Source of the DNA: Desulfobulbaceae bacterium UBA2213
GTDB lineage: Bacteria > Desulfobacterota > Desulfobulbia > Desulfobulbales > Desulfocapsaceae
Length of the DNA stretch: 9,387 bases
Assembly: GCA_002327225.1 (NCBI GenBank)
Contig: DCUN01000177.1
Span: 1 to 9,387, forward strand
Direction of reading: 5' to 3'
Position numbers and translations under genes: made by a program. This document shows, one piece after another, positions 1-5,640 of the stretch (position 1 is its first letter; each line of letters starts with the position of its first letter). The notes under the pieces are model-generated. The model was not told the DNA's origin. It ran no database searches and saw only the letters and a program-made list of their open reading frames with translations.

Positions 1-1501
1 CCATCAGGAAAAAGATGACCCGGTGGGGAGCAAGACCGAGGGCTGCGTCTTCAATCATGGCCGGGAAGGCGTCCATGCTCTTCAGTAATTGCAACTCCTC
101 CGGTTCGGCAAGCAGTGAAGTATCTACATCTGCCAAGGGAAGTTTTTCCACTCCCTTTTCCCCCGCCTGGCGGAGTATAGAGCAGATCCTGGCATGGGCA
201 TACTGGACATAATAAACCGGATTTTCCTGACTCTCCTTGGTGGCCAGATCGAGATCAAACTCCAGCTGACTGTCGGCCTTTCGCATCATAAAAAAGAAGC
301 GGGCCACGTCAACTCCAACTTCGTCAAGGAGTTCGTCGACCGTGACAAATGTCGCCTTTCTGGTGGACATCTTCACCTGCTTGCCATCGCGGGTCAGGGT
401 CACGAATTGATGGAGAACTACAGTGACCTTGGAATCATCATAGCCAAGGGCCCGCAGCCCGGCCATGACGTCAGGGACGGTGGCGATATGGTCGGAGCCG
501 AAGACATTGACCAGCCAGTCAAAGTTGCGGCGGAATTTTTCCCGGTGATAGGCGATATCCGGCAGGCGGTAGGTGGGCTCGCCTGTACTCTTGATGATGA
601 CCCGATCCTGTTCCTGGCCAAAGTCTGTGGTCTTGAACCAGGTAGCCCCCTCTTTCTCATAGACCAGTCCTTTCTCTCTGAGCTCAGCGACCACTGAGTC
701 CACGTGACCATTCTCGTAGAGGGTGTGTTCGTTGAAATAGTTGTCAAAGACGATTCCCATTCGCTCAAGGGTTCCGGCAATATCCTTGAAGATAACCTCT
801 TTGGCCATCTGCGTGAAGGGGGCGACATCCACATGGTTTTTGAGGGCGTCGCCGTGCTCTGCAATCATCTCCCTGGCAATATCCTGGATATAATCCCCTT
901 GATAGCCATCTTCAGGAAACGCACTGGGCAGGCCAAGCAGTTCCAGATATCTGGCCCGGGTGGATTCGCCGAGCACACGCATCTGTCGCCCTGCATCATT
1001 AAAATAATATTCACGGTAGACATCGTGGCCGGTTGCCGTCAGCAGACGGGCAATGGCATCACCAAGGATAGCCTGGCGTCCATGACCAACACTGAGAGGG
1101 CCTGTGGGATTGGCACTGACGAACTCCACCATTACTCTTCTGCCATTGCCAATCGTAGAGAGGCCAAAATGGTCCTGCAGGTCAAGCACTGGAAAAAGTG
1201 CCTGCTGCCAGATTCCTTCCTTTAAGAAGATATTGACAAAGCCGGGCCCGGCAATTTCCAGATGATCGATGAGTTCCGTCTCTTTTTCGAGAAGGGTCAC
1301 TACATCGTTTGCGATCTGCCGTGGATTAATTTTTCCCTTGCCGGCAAGGATGAGGGCCATATTGGTTGAAAAATCCCCCTGACCCTCACGTTTAGGGACT
1401 TCCAACGTATATTTTCCAGCCTGATCGGCTGGCCATTTTCCTGTCCTGACCCCTTCCTCGAAACAGGCGTCAACGACTTGTTTTAAACGATGCCGTATCA
1501 T
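1..1501 (-). CDS. argS: Arginyl-tRNA synthetase, 3' end cut by the window
   Basis: Class I aminoacyl-tRNA synthetase that charges tRNA-Arg with arginine using ATP in the cytoplasm. About 500 codons are visible from an ATG at 1501. ArgRS is usually about 550-590 residues, so roughly 50-90 C-terminal residues lie beyond base 1. Visible parts in order: the N-terminal additional domain (residues 1-110), the HIGH-signature block ANPTGPLSVGHGR (130-142), YYFNDAGRQM (166-174), the second signature KMSTR (377-381), and the start of the DALR anticodon-binding domain (GLAPHRVIFFL at the window edge). The first residue of the HIGH motif is Ser (SVGH) rather than His. The start sits 9 bases after the alr stop, and those 9 bases carry the purine-rich ribosome site AGAGCAAAG. 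It is therefore the distal gene of the membrane protein-alr-argS unit. The identification is secure. Confidence 0.97.
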   Translation of the reverse strand, partial: MIRHRLKQVVDACFEEGVRTGKWPADQAGKYTLEVPKREGQGDFSTNMALILAGKGKINPRQIANDVVTLLEKETELIDHLEIAGPGFVNIFLKEGIWQQALFPVLDLQDHFGLSTIGNGRRVMVEFVSANPTGPLSVGHGRQAILGDAIARLLTATGHDVYREYYFNDAGRQMRVLGESTRARYLELLGLPSAFPEDGYQGDYIQDIAREMIAEHGDALKNHVDVAPFTQMAKEVIFKDIAGTLERMGIVFDNYFNEHTLYENGHVDSVVAELREKGLVYEKEGATWFKTTDFGQEQDRVIIKSTGEPTYRLPDIAYHREKFRRNFDWLVNVFGSDHIATVPDVMAGLRALGYDDSKVTVVLHQFVTLTRDGKQVKMSTRKATFVTVDELLDEVGVDVARFFFMMRKADSQLEFDLDLATKESQENPVYYVQYAHARICSILRQAGEKGVEKLPLADVDTSLLAEPEELQLLKSMDAFPAMIEDAALGLAPHRVIFFLM

Positions 1502-1510
1502 CTTTGCTCT

Positions 1511-2650
1511 TTAGTTATAGTTTCTTTCATTATTCTTACCAAAGAGACAGAGGACTTCATAGGAGATTGTCCCCATCCGTTCAGCAATTTCATCGGCTGT
1601 GATGGTCTCCGTTCCCTGGGATCCAAGAATAACCACCTGGTCGCCCGTCTTAACCCCTTGAATCTCTGAAATGTCGGCCATGCACAGGTTCATGCAGACC
1701 CGGCCAATAATCCTGGCCCGCTGTCCTCTAATAAGCACTTGTGCCTTATTGGACAAGGCTCGAAGGAATCCATTTGCATAGCCAACCGGCAGGATAGCTA
1801 TTTTTGTCTCCTGTTTGGTGATAAAGGTGTGGCCATAGCTGATCCCGGTTCCAGCCGGCACCGATTTTATCTGTACGACCTGAGTTGTAAAGGACATAGC
1901 GGGAACAAGTGTTTCTGCTCCTTCGTCTTGCCTGCCTTTTGCTCCATCGGGATAATAGCCATAGAGAGATATACCCAGACGCACCATGTCTCCACAGGTC
2001 TCAGGAAAATAGAGGGCTGCTCCGGAATTGGCGATATGACAAAGACCGGGAGCTTGCAGGCTCGACTGTACACAGACTTTTTTATATTGTTGATACATCT
2101 CCAGGGTATGACTGGATGCAGGATCGTCAGCCATAGGGAAATGGCTCATGATCCCGGCGAGAGAGAGTCCGGGGCACTCCTCCAGGTGGGCCGGAAGATC
2201 CTGCAGTTCAGAGGGCATGATCCCCAGTCTGCCCATGCCGCAATCAACCTTCAGGTGAACAGCCAACTCTTTGCCATTTCTCATTGCGGCCTGTGAAAGC
2301 AGTTTCAGTGCCTGATAATCAAAGACGACCGGGGTCAGATTGTAATCAAAAAAGAGCTGTTCCTGAGAGGACTGAAAACCAAGCAGTACAAAGATCTGAC
2401 CCTGGATACCGGCGCCCCGCAATGCGACCCCCTCCTCGATTTCGGTGACTCCAAAGCAGTCACATCCCGCCCTGGCAAAGCTGACGGCGGCCTGAATCAT
2501 CCCGTGTCCATATCCTTCAGCCTTGACCATGGCCATGATCCGGATATCCCGGCCGATCCGTTGCTGCATTATCCTGAAATTTTCGTACAGGGCAGAGGAG
2601 TTAATGGAGACTTGATTCAAGGATCTGGAGGGTGACGGAGGAAGGGTCAC
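1511..2650 (-). CDS. alr: Alanine racemase (PLP-dependent)
   Basis: Interconverts L- and D-alanine to supply D-Ala for peptidoglycan; cytoplasmic and PLP-dependent. Numbered from the GTG at 2650 (379 residues), the PLP lysine is K43 in MVKAEGYGHG, the carbamylated lysine is in HLKVDCGMGRLG (about 134), and the catalytic tyrosine of the second domain is in SYGHTF (about 272). The C-terminal block GRVCMNLCMADI has Asn where many racemases have Asp (CMDQ). Both the N-terminal TIM barrel and the C-terminal beta domain are complete, and the length is normal. An in-frame GTG at 2662 would give 383 residues. I prefer 2650 because GGGGA lies 6 bases upstream and because that GTG forms a 4-base GTGA overlap with the stop of the upstream membrane protein, the usual form of translational coupling. 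argS follows after 9 bases. Confidence 0.96.
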   Translation of the reverse strand: MTLPPSPSRSLNQVSINSSALYENFRIMQQRIGRDIRIMAMVKAEGYGHGMIQAAVSFARAGCDCFGVTEIEEGVALRGAGIQGQIFVLLGFQSSQEQLFFDYNLTPVVFDYQALKLLSQAAMRNGKELAVHLKVDCGMGRLGIMPSELQDLPAHLEECPGLSLAGIMSHFPMADDPASSHTLEMYQQYKKVCVQSSLQAPGLCHIANSGAALYFPETCGDMVRLGISLYGYYPDGAKGRQDEGAETLVPAMSFTTQVVQIKSVPAGTGISYGHTFITKQETKIAILPVGYANGFLRALSNKAQVLIRGQRARIIGRVCMNLCMADISEIQGVKTGDQVVILGSQGTETITADEIAERMGTISYEVLCLFGKNNERNYN

Positions 2651-3087
2651 TTTTTTCCCCACTGGTCAGCAATTTGTTGCCAGGCGTGCCGACTGGAAAA
2701 AAATAAGGCCCAGCCAATCGCTACATACAAGCCCCCCAGCAGTTCTCTTGGAAAGGCTGAATGGCGTAGTGCTGTGCCAACTCCCATCATGAGCAGAACC
2801 AGTAACCATGTTTTTACCGAATAGACCGCTCCCAGGCAGGTTCCATCAGTTAGTTCAAGGATACGACGCACCCCTTTTTTTGTGGTATTGTCAATAATAA
2901 ACAATGATTTCATAGTTCCGGTAATAAGGGCTGGCGCCATAATCCAAAGACTTTTGACTGTTATCAGCCAAGAAACTCCACGGAACATAAGCATGCCCCC
3001 TATCACGCTCCACAGGGTGGCTGCCAGTAAAAGATGAACGTGCCTGGGAGCCCCTGGCTTTAATTTCCTAAGTGTCCATCTTATCAT
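2647..3087 (-). CDS. Four-helix integral membrane protein of unknown function, coupled to alr
   Basis: I do not recognise a named family. The 146-residue product has a basic N-terminus (RKLKPGAPRH) and four hydrophobic stretches at about residues 17-40, 41-65, 84-107 and 115-133. Conspicuous polar or charged motifs sit between them: GTMKSLFIIDN (57-67), LELTDGTCLGAVYS (77-90) and AIGWALFFSSRHAW (123-136). The loop between helices 2 and 3 (DNTTKKGVRRI) is strongly basic, so by the positive-inside rule it is probably cytoplasmic. No signal peptide or catalytic motif is evident. The start ATG at 3087 is preceded by AAGGAG with an 11-base spacer. The stop codon overlaps the alr GTG by 4 bases, so alr translation probably depends on this gene. 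A role in the cell envelope is suggested only by that coupling. The ORF itself is secure because of its composition, SD and overlap. Confidence 0.85.
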   Translation of the reverse strand: MIRWTLRKLKPGAPRHVHLLLAATLWSVIGGMLMFRGVSWLITVKSLWIMAPALITGTMKSLFIIDNTTKKGVRRILELTDGTCLGAVYSVKTWLLVLLMMGVGTALRHSAFPRELLGGLYVAIGWALFFSSRHAWQQIADQWGKK

Positions 3088-3089
3088 CT

Positions 3090-3104
3090 GGAACCCGGCT
3101 CCTT
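3090..3104 (-). promoter_or_regulatory. Ribosome-binding site inside a small hairpin, merged with terminator tail
   Basis: The Shine-Dalgarno sequence AAGGAG (3104-3099) of the membrane-protein gene directly continues the U-tract of the ferredoxin terminator (TGTTTTAAGGAG). The same bases can form a five-pair hairpin, GGAGC-CGG-GTTCC (3102-3090, one G-U pair), which would mask most of the SD. The pairing is visible; a regulatory effect is inference. Confidence 0.4.
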
Positions 3105-3149
3105 AAAACAAGACAAGCCCATTCCCCCACAAGGGGAATGGGCTTGTCT
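3103..3149 (-). terminator. Intrinsic terminator after the ferredoxin gene
   Basis: A perfect 17-bp inverted repeat (3133-3149 against 3111-3127) encloses a 5-base loop (3128-3132). On the minus strand it is followed by TGTTTTAA, a short U-tract. The hairpin begins 20 bases after the ferredoxin stop. On the plus strand no T-run follows, so it acts for minus-strand transcription. The T-run is short, which leaves room for partial readthrough into the membrane protein-alr-argS unit immediately downstream. Confidence 0.88.
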
Positions 3150-3169
3150 CAGACTGAGGCTTTTGGAGA

Positions 3170-3358
3170 TTACACTTCAGTTACAGTGATGGCGCCTTCA
3201 GGACAAACCTCAACACAGGTCTCGCAGCCAAGGCACTCATCTGGCTCGACAACAAAGGCCTTACCGTCACGCATCTCATAGCACTGAGCTGGACAGGCGT
3301 TTACACATTCTTCATCACCAACACATTTGTCTAAATCAACTACGATATCCCAAGACAT
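3170..3358 (-). CDS. Small two-cluster ferredoxin with an Asp in the first motif (ferredoxin III type)
   Basis: A soluble low-potential electron carrier of 62 residues. The second motif is a canonical C42-x2-C45-x2-C48-x3-C52-P set. The first reads C12-x2-D15-x2-C18-x3-C22-P: Asp15 replaces the second cysteine. That arrangement is known from Desulfovibrio africanus ferredoxin III and Pyrococcus furiosus ferredoxin, where the site holds a [3Fe-4S] cluster that can take up a fourth metal. An extra cysteine, C26, lies four residues after C22 (CPAQC). The protein is acidic. The start is firm: GGAGG lies 6 bases before the ATG. The gene is monocistronic or nearly so, with promoter candidates upstream and a strong hairpin terminator downstream, as expected for an abundant carrier. 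Its likely partners are oxidoreductases such as pyruvate:ferredoxin oxidoreductase, which are not in this window. Confidence 0.95.
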   Translation of the reverse strand: MSWDIVVDLDKCVGDEECVNACPAQCYEMRDGKAFVVEPDECLGCETCVEVCPEGAITVTEV

Positions 3359-3394
3359 AATACACCTCCAATAGAGAATTAAAAATGAAAAAAT

Positions 3395-3422
3395 ATTTTA
3401 TACTTAAACAACAAATTGACAA
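3395..3422 (-). promoter_or_regulatory. Candidate sigma70 promoter for the ferredoxin gene
   Basis: On the minus strand TTGTCA (3422-3417) is followed after 16 bases by TAAAAT (3400-3395), in very AT-rich DNA about 37 bases ahead of the ATG. An overlapping TATAAA (3402-3397) gives a 14-base spacer. This is consensus matching by eye only. Confidence 0.4.
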
Positions 3423-3450
3423 CAAACACGATTTATTTATTCGTGCCTTT

Positions 3451-3479
3451 GCATTAATTCACGGCCTGATTTTTGTCAA
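3451..3479 (-). promoter_or_regulatory. Second candidate promoter upstream of the ferredoxin gene
   Basis: A perfect -35 hexamer TTGACA (3479-3474) begins one base after the pilT terminator tail. Possible -10 boxes are ATTAAT (3458-3453, 15-base spacer) or TAATGC (3456-3451, 17-base spacer); both are imperfect. It would give a longer leader than the proximal candidate. Confidence 0.3.
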
Positions 3480-3520
3480 GAAAAAACCATCTTGCCATCG
3501 GGGTGGTTCGTGGCAATGGT
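3480..3520 (-). terminator. Intrinsic terminator after pilT
   Basis: On the minus strand ACCAT-TGCCA (3520-3511) pairs with TGGCA and ATGGT (3497-3493 and 3490-3486). This makes a 10-bp stem with a 2-base bulge and a 13-base loop. It is followed directly by TTTTTTC. It lies about 80 bases after the pilT stop and ends the pilT transcript. The rest of the 3359-3599 gap holds the ferredoxin promoter candidates; I see no gene in it. Confidence 0.7.
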
Positions 3521-3599
3521 CGTAATAGAATGGTTTCCTGTTAAAGGTAACATCTTGAGATTGTTTTAAATAGAGTATCTTGTCCGTACCAGCTCCCTC

Positions 3600-4682
3600 T
3601 TAGACCTCGGTGAAGTCAGAAGGGGGATTGTGCAGGTATTTTACAAATTTAGCTTTGTCGATACAATTCGAATAAGCGGAGTCTGGGCTGATCATTTTTT
3701 TATCAAGAAATCCCAGGATGGCGTCATCAAGGGTTTGCATGCCATATTTTTTTCCGGTCTGCATCACCGAGGCAATCTGGTAGGTCTTGCCTTCACGAAT
3801 GAGGTTGCGTACGGCCGGGGTGGCAATCAGGATTTCAAGAGCAGCGCAACGCCCTTTGATGTCAGTACGTTTGAACAAAGTTTGCGAGACAACGGCCTTC
3901 AAGGCATCCGACAAGGTGGATCTGACCTGTCCCTGTTGATTGGCAGGAAAAATTTCAATGATACGGTCAACGGTCTTCATGGCATTCAAGGTGTGCAGGG
4001 TGCCAAAGACAAGATGGCCGGTCATGGCTGCCTCCATGGCCAGGGAAATCGTTTCAAGATCGCGCATTTCACCCACCATGATAATATCAGGGTCTTCACG
4101 CAAGGCGCCACGAAGGGCGGCAGTAAACGATTTGGTGTGCTGCCCGACCTCTCGGTGATTGATGATGCATTTCTGGCTTTGATGGACAAATTCGATAGGG
4201 TCTTCAATGGTCAGGACATGATCTTTTCTAGTCTTGTTTACCTCGTCAATAATGGCTGCCAGTGTGGTTGATTTACCGGATCCTGTCGGCCCGGTCACCA
4301 GAACAAGCCCTTTAGGCAGTTGGGCCAGCCTCGAGATAACTTTGGGCAGTCCCAGTTGTTCGCAGGAGAGAATGTCGCTGGGGATCTCTCGAAAAACGGC
4401 ACCGATGCCATGTTTCTGCTGAAAAAAATTGCAACGGTAACGGGCGAGCCCTGGAATCTCGTAACCAAAATCGACATCCCCGGATTCTTCAAAGGCCTTG
4501 ATCTTTTCTTCCGGGCAGATTTCATAGAGCATTTTTTTTAAGTCGTCATCTCCCAGTATCTTAAATTTTACCCGTTCCATATCTCCTCGAATACGGAGAA
4601 TCGGTTGCTGGCCGGCCACCATGTGTAAATCCGAGGCGCCTTCATCGTTCATCAGTTTAAAAAAAGCATCTATCTGGGCCAT
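3600..4682 (-). CDS. pilT: Type IV pilus retraction ATPase PilT
   Basis: A hexameric cytoplasmic ATPase at the inner-membrane base of type IV pili, where it drives pilus disassembly (retraction, twitching motility, DNA uptake). The 360-residue length is normal. Motifs in order: the N-terminal PAS-like region with SDLHMVAGQQPILRI (17-31), Walker A GPTGSGKS (131-138), Asp box LTIEDPIEFVH (157-167), Walker B with DPDIIMVGEMRD (197-208), His box TGHLVFGTLHT (221-231), and the PilT-specific AxRNLIRE motif as AVRNLIREGK (290-299). That last motif separates it from the extension ATPase PilB and from type II secretion GspE. The start ATG has AAGGTGG 4 bases upstream. No other pilus gene is in the window, and it appears to be transcribed alone, ended by the hairpin at 3520-3480. 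A TTGACA at 4733-4728 could be its -35, but I see no convincing -10. Confidence 0.96.
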   Translation of the reverse strand: MAQIDAFFKLMNDEGASDLHMVAGQQPILRIRGDMERVKFKILGDDDLKKMLYEICPEEKIKAFEESGDVDFGYEIPGLARYRCNFFQQKHGIGAVFREIPSDILSCEQLGLPKVISRLAQLPKGLVLVTGPTGSGKSTTLAAIIDEVNKTRKDHVLTIEDPIEFVHQSQKCIINHREVGQHTKSFTAALRGALREDPDIIMVGEMRDLETISLAMEAAMTGHLVFGTLHTLNAMKTVDRIIEIFPANQQGQVRSTLSDALKAVVSQTLFKRTDIKGRCAALEILIATPAVRNLIREGKTYQIASVMQTGKKYGMQTLDDAILGFLDKKMISPDSAYSNCIDKAKFVKYLHNPPSDFTEV

Positions 4683-4715
4683 GAGTCCACCTTATCCATC
4701 GATTTGTCGAGGTTT

Positions 4716-4871
4716 TTATTGAGCCGTTGTCAATTCTCCGCTAAGGGGCAGATGTGACCTGCCAGTGCCGGATTCAAGAAGCAGCGGTAAAGATTGCTGA
4801 TTCTCGGATGCGGCATAAGAGTCCGGTCGCTCTTTATCCTTCCACGGAGCAAGCGACACTGGGCCATCCAT
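4716..4871 (-). CDS. Possible 51-residue small protein upstream of pilT
   Basis: An open frame of 51 codons from ATG (4871-4869) to TAA (4718-4716), ending 33 bases before the pilT ATG on the same strand. Its codons look like those of neighbouring genes, and the frame stays open upstream into the preceding hairpin. The predicted peptide is polar with no membrane segment and no recognisable motif; it begins MDGPVSLAPWKDKERPDSYA. Against it: the ribosome site is poor (only GCAGG close to the ATG), and the ATG sits inside the inverted repeat GGCCATCCATGGCC (4862-4875). It could be a gene remnant or chance. The rest of the 4683-4924 gap holds only the hairpin at 4881-4914 and the possible pilT promoter. 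Confidence 0.2.
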   Translation of the reverse strand: MDGPVSLAPWKDKERPDSYAASENQQSLPLLLESGTGRSHLPLSGELTTAQ

Positions 4872-4880
4872 GGCCTGCGT

Positions 4881-4914
4881 AAATAAAAAGAGCAAGAAAA
4901 GCTTTGTTCTTTTT
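4881..4914 (-). terminator. AT-rich hairpin, probable terminator of the selA-TPR-LOG unit
   Basis: Inverted repeat 4885-4896 against 4903-4914 with a 6-base loop. The arms are A/T-rich, and on the minus strand there is one internal A-C mismatch after 7 paired bases. The minus-strand exit reads TTTTTATTT. It starts 10 bases after the LOG-family stop. The stem has little GC, so it may be weak. On the plus strand the arms pair fully using G-U pairs, but no plus-strand gene needs it. Confidence 0.45.
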
Positions 4915-4924
4915 ATAACGGTCT

Positions 4925-5608
4925 CTAAATAACAACAGTCTTTTTTATATAATTGACCACACTTTCAACGTCATCCATTATGTCGATGAGTAAAAGATCA
5001 TCTTTGGAGATCGTACCATTTGATATAAACTTATCTTTGATCCACTCTAAAAGTCCACCCCAAAATTCACTCCCCACTAGAATAATTGGGAAGGGTTTAA
5101 CACTTTGGGTCTGGATCAGGGTCAGGGATTCAAAAAGTTCATCGAGAGAGCCAAAGCCGCCGGGCATGCAGATGAAGGCCATGGAGTATTTCATGAACAT
5201 CACTTTACGGACAAAAAAATACTTGAAATGCAAGGGGAGGTTAATAAATTCATTGGGGGCCTGTTCATGGGGAAGGTTGATGTTGAGACCAATGGAAACA
5301 CCGCCTGCCTCAAAGGCACCCTTATTGGCCGCCTCCATGATGCCCGGGCCTCCTCCGGTGATAATTCCATACCCGGCCAGGGCTAATTCCCTGGCAAGTG
5401 TTTCCGTAAGTTTGTAATAAGGATGGCCTTTTGAGGTTCTGGCGGAACCGTAAATCGTTACCACCGGCACATCGATTGACGATAGAACGTCGAAGCCATC
5501 AACAAATTCCGACATGATACGGAACATTCGCCATGAATCGCCCACCACAGTGTTGTCCAGGCAATATTTAGGTTCCCTTTTTATCCGCCGCCGATCTGTA
5601 TATTGCAT
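4925..5608 (-). CDS. LOG/TIGR00730-family Rossmann-fold nucleotide-processing protein
   Basis: A 227-residue member of the family that includes the LOG phosphoribohydrolases, which release free base and ribose 5-phosphate from nucleoside monophosphates. Visible motifs are the beta-strand and loop VVTIYGSART (49-58), the phosphate-binding stretch TGGGPGIMEAANKGA (84-98) and the family signature PGGFGSLDELFE (149-160), a close variant of PGGxGTxxE. Both motif sets look intact, so the protein is probably catalytic. The true substrate in bacteria is often not cytokinin but a damaged or regulatory nucleotide, and it cannot be read from the sequence. The N-terminal 45 residues (charged, RRRIKREPKY) are longer than in the shortest LOG proteins. 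The start ATG has AAGGA about 11 bases upstream. The gene begins 32 bases after the stop of the TPR gene, so it is probably the last gene of the selA unit. Confidence 0.9.
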   Translation of the reverse strand: MQYTDRRRIKREPKYCLDNTVVGDSWRMFRIMSEFVDGFDVLSSIDVPVVTIYGSARTSKGHPYYKLTETLARELALAGYGIITGGGPGIMEAANKGAFEAGGVSIGLNINLPHEQAPNEFINLPLHFKYFFVRKVMFMKYSMAFICMPGGFGSLDELFESLTLIQTQSVKPFPIILVGSEFWGGLLEWIKDKFISNGTISKDDLLLIDIMDDVESVVNYIKKTVVI

Positions 5609-5640
5609 AGTGTGATAATCCTTTTTTCAAGTTCGAGAGT

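Noticed and set aside
194..1225. Two long plus-strand frames (194-697 and 704-1225)
   Set aside because: They lie wholly antisense to argS, whose motifs are unambiguous. The predicted peptides resemble no family and have no ribosome sites.
1739..2296. 185-codon plus-strand frame
   Set aside because: Antisense to alr and explained by alr codon use on the other strand.
2651..2662. Alternative GTG start of alr giving four extra residues
   Set aside because: No SD precedes it, whereas GGGGA and the GTGA overlap favour the GTG at 2650.
3416..3421. TTGACA on the plus strand upstream of pilT's 3' flank
   Set aside because: No -10 at a usable spacing and no plus-strand gene to serve.
3475..3552. 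25-codon minus-strand frame between pilT and the ferredoxin gene
   Set aside because: It spans the pilT terminator hairpin, lacks an SD and has no gene-like features.
3630..4271. 213-codon plus-strand frame
   Set aside because: Antisense to pilT with no SD and no recognisable features.
4740..4770. Possible sigma54 promoter before pilT (TGGCA...TGC)
   Set aside because: The GG and GC elements are two bases too far apart for the strict sigma54 spacing.
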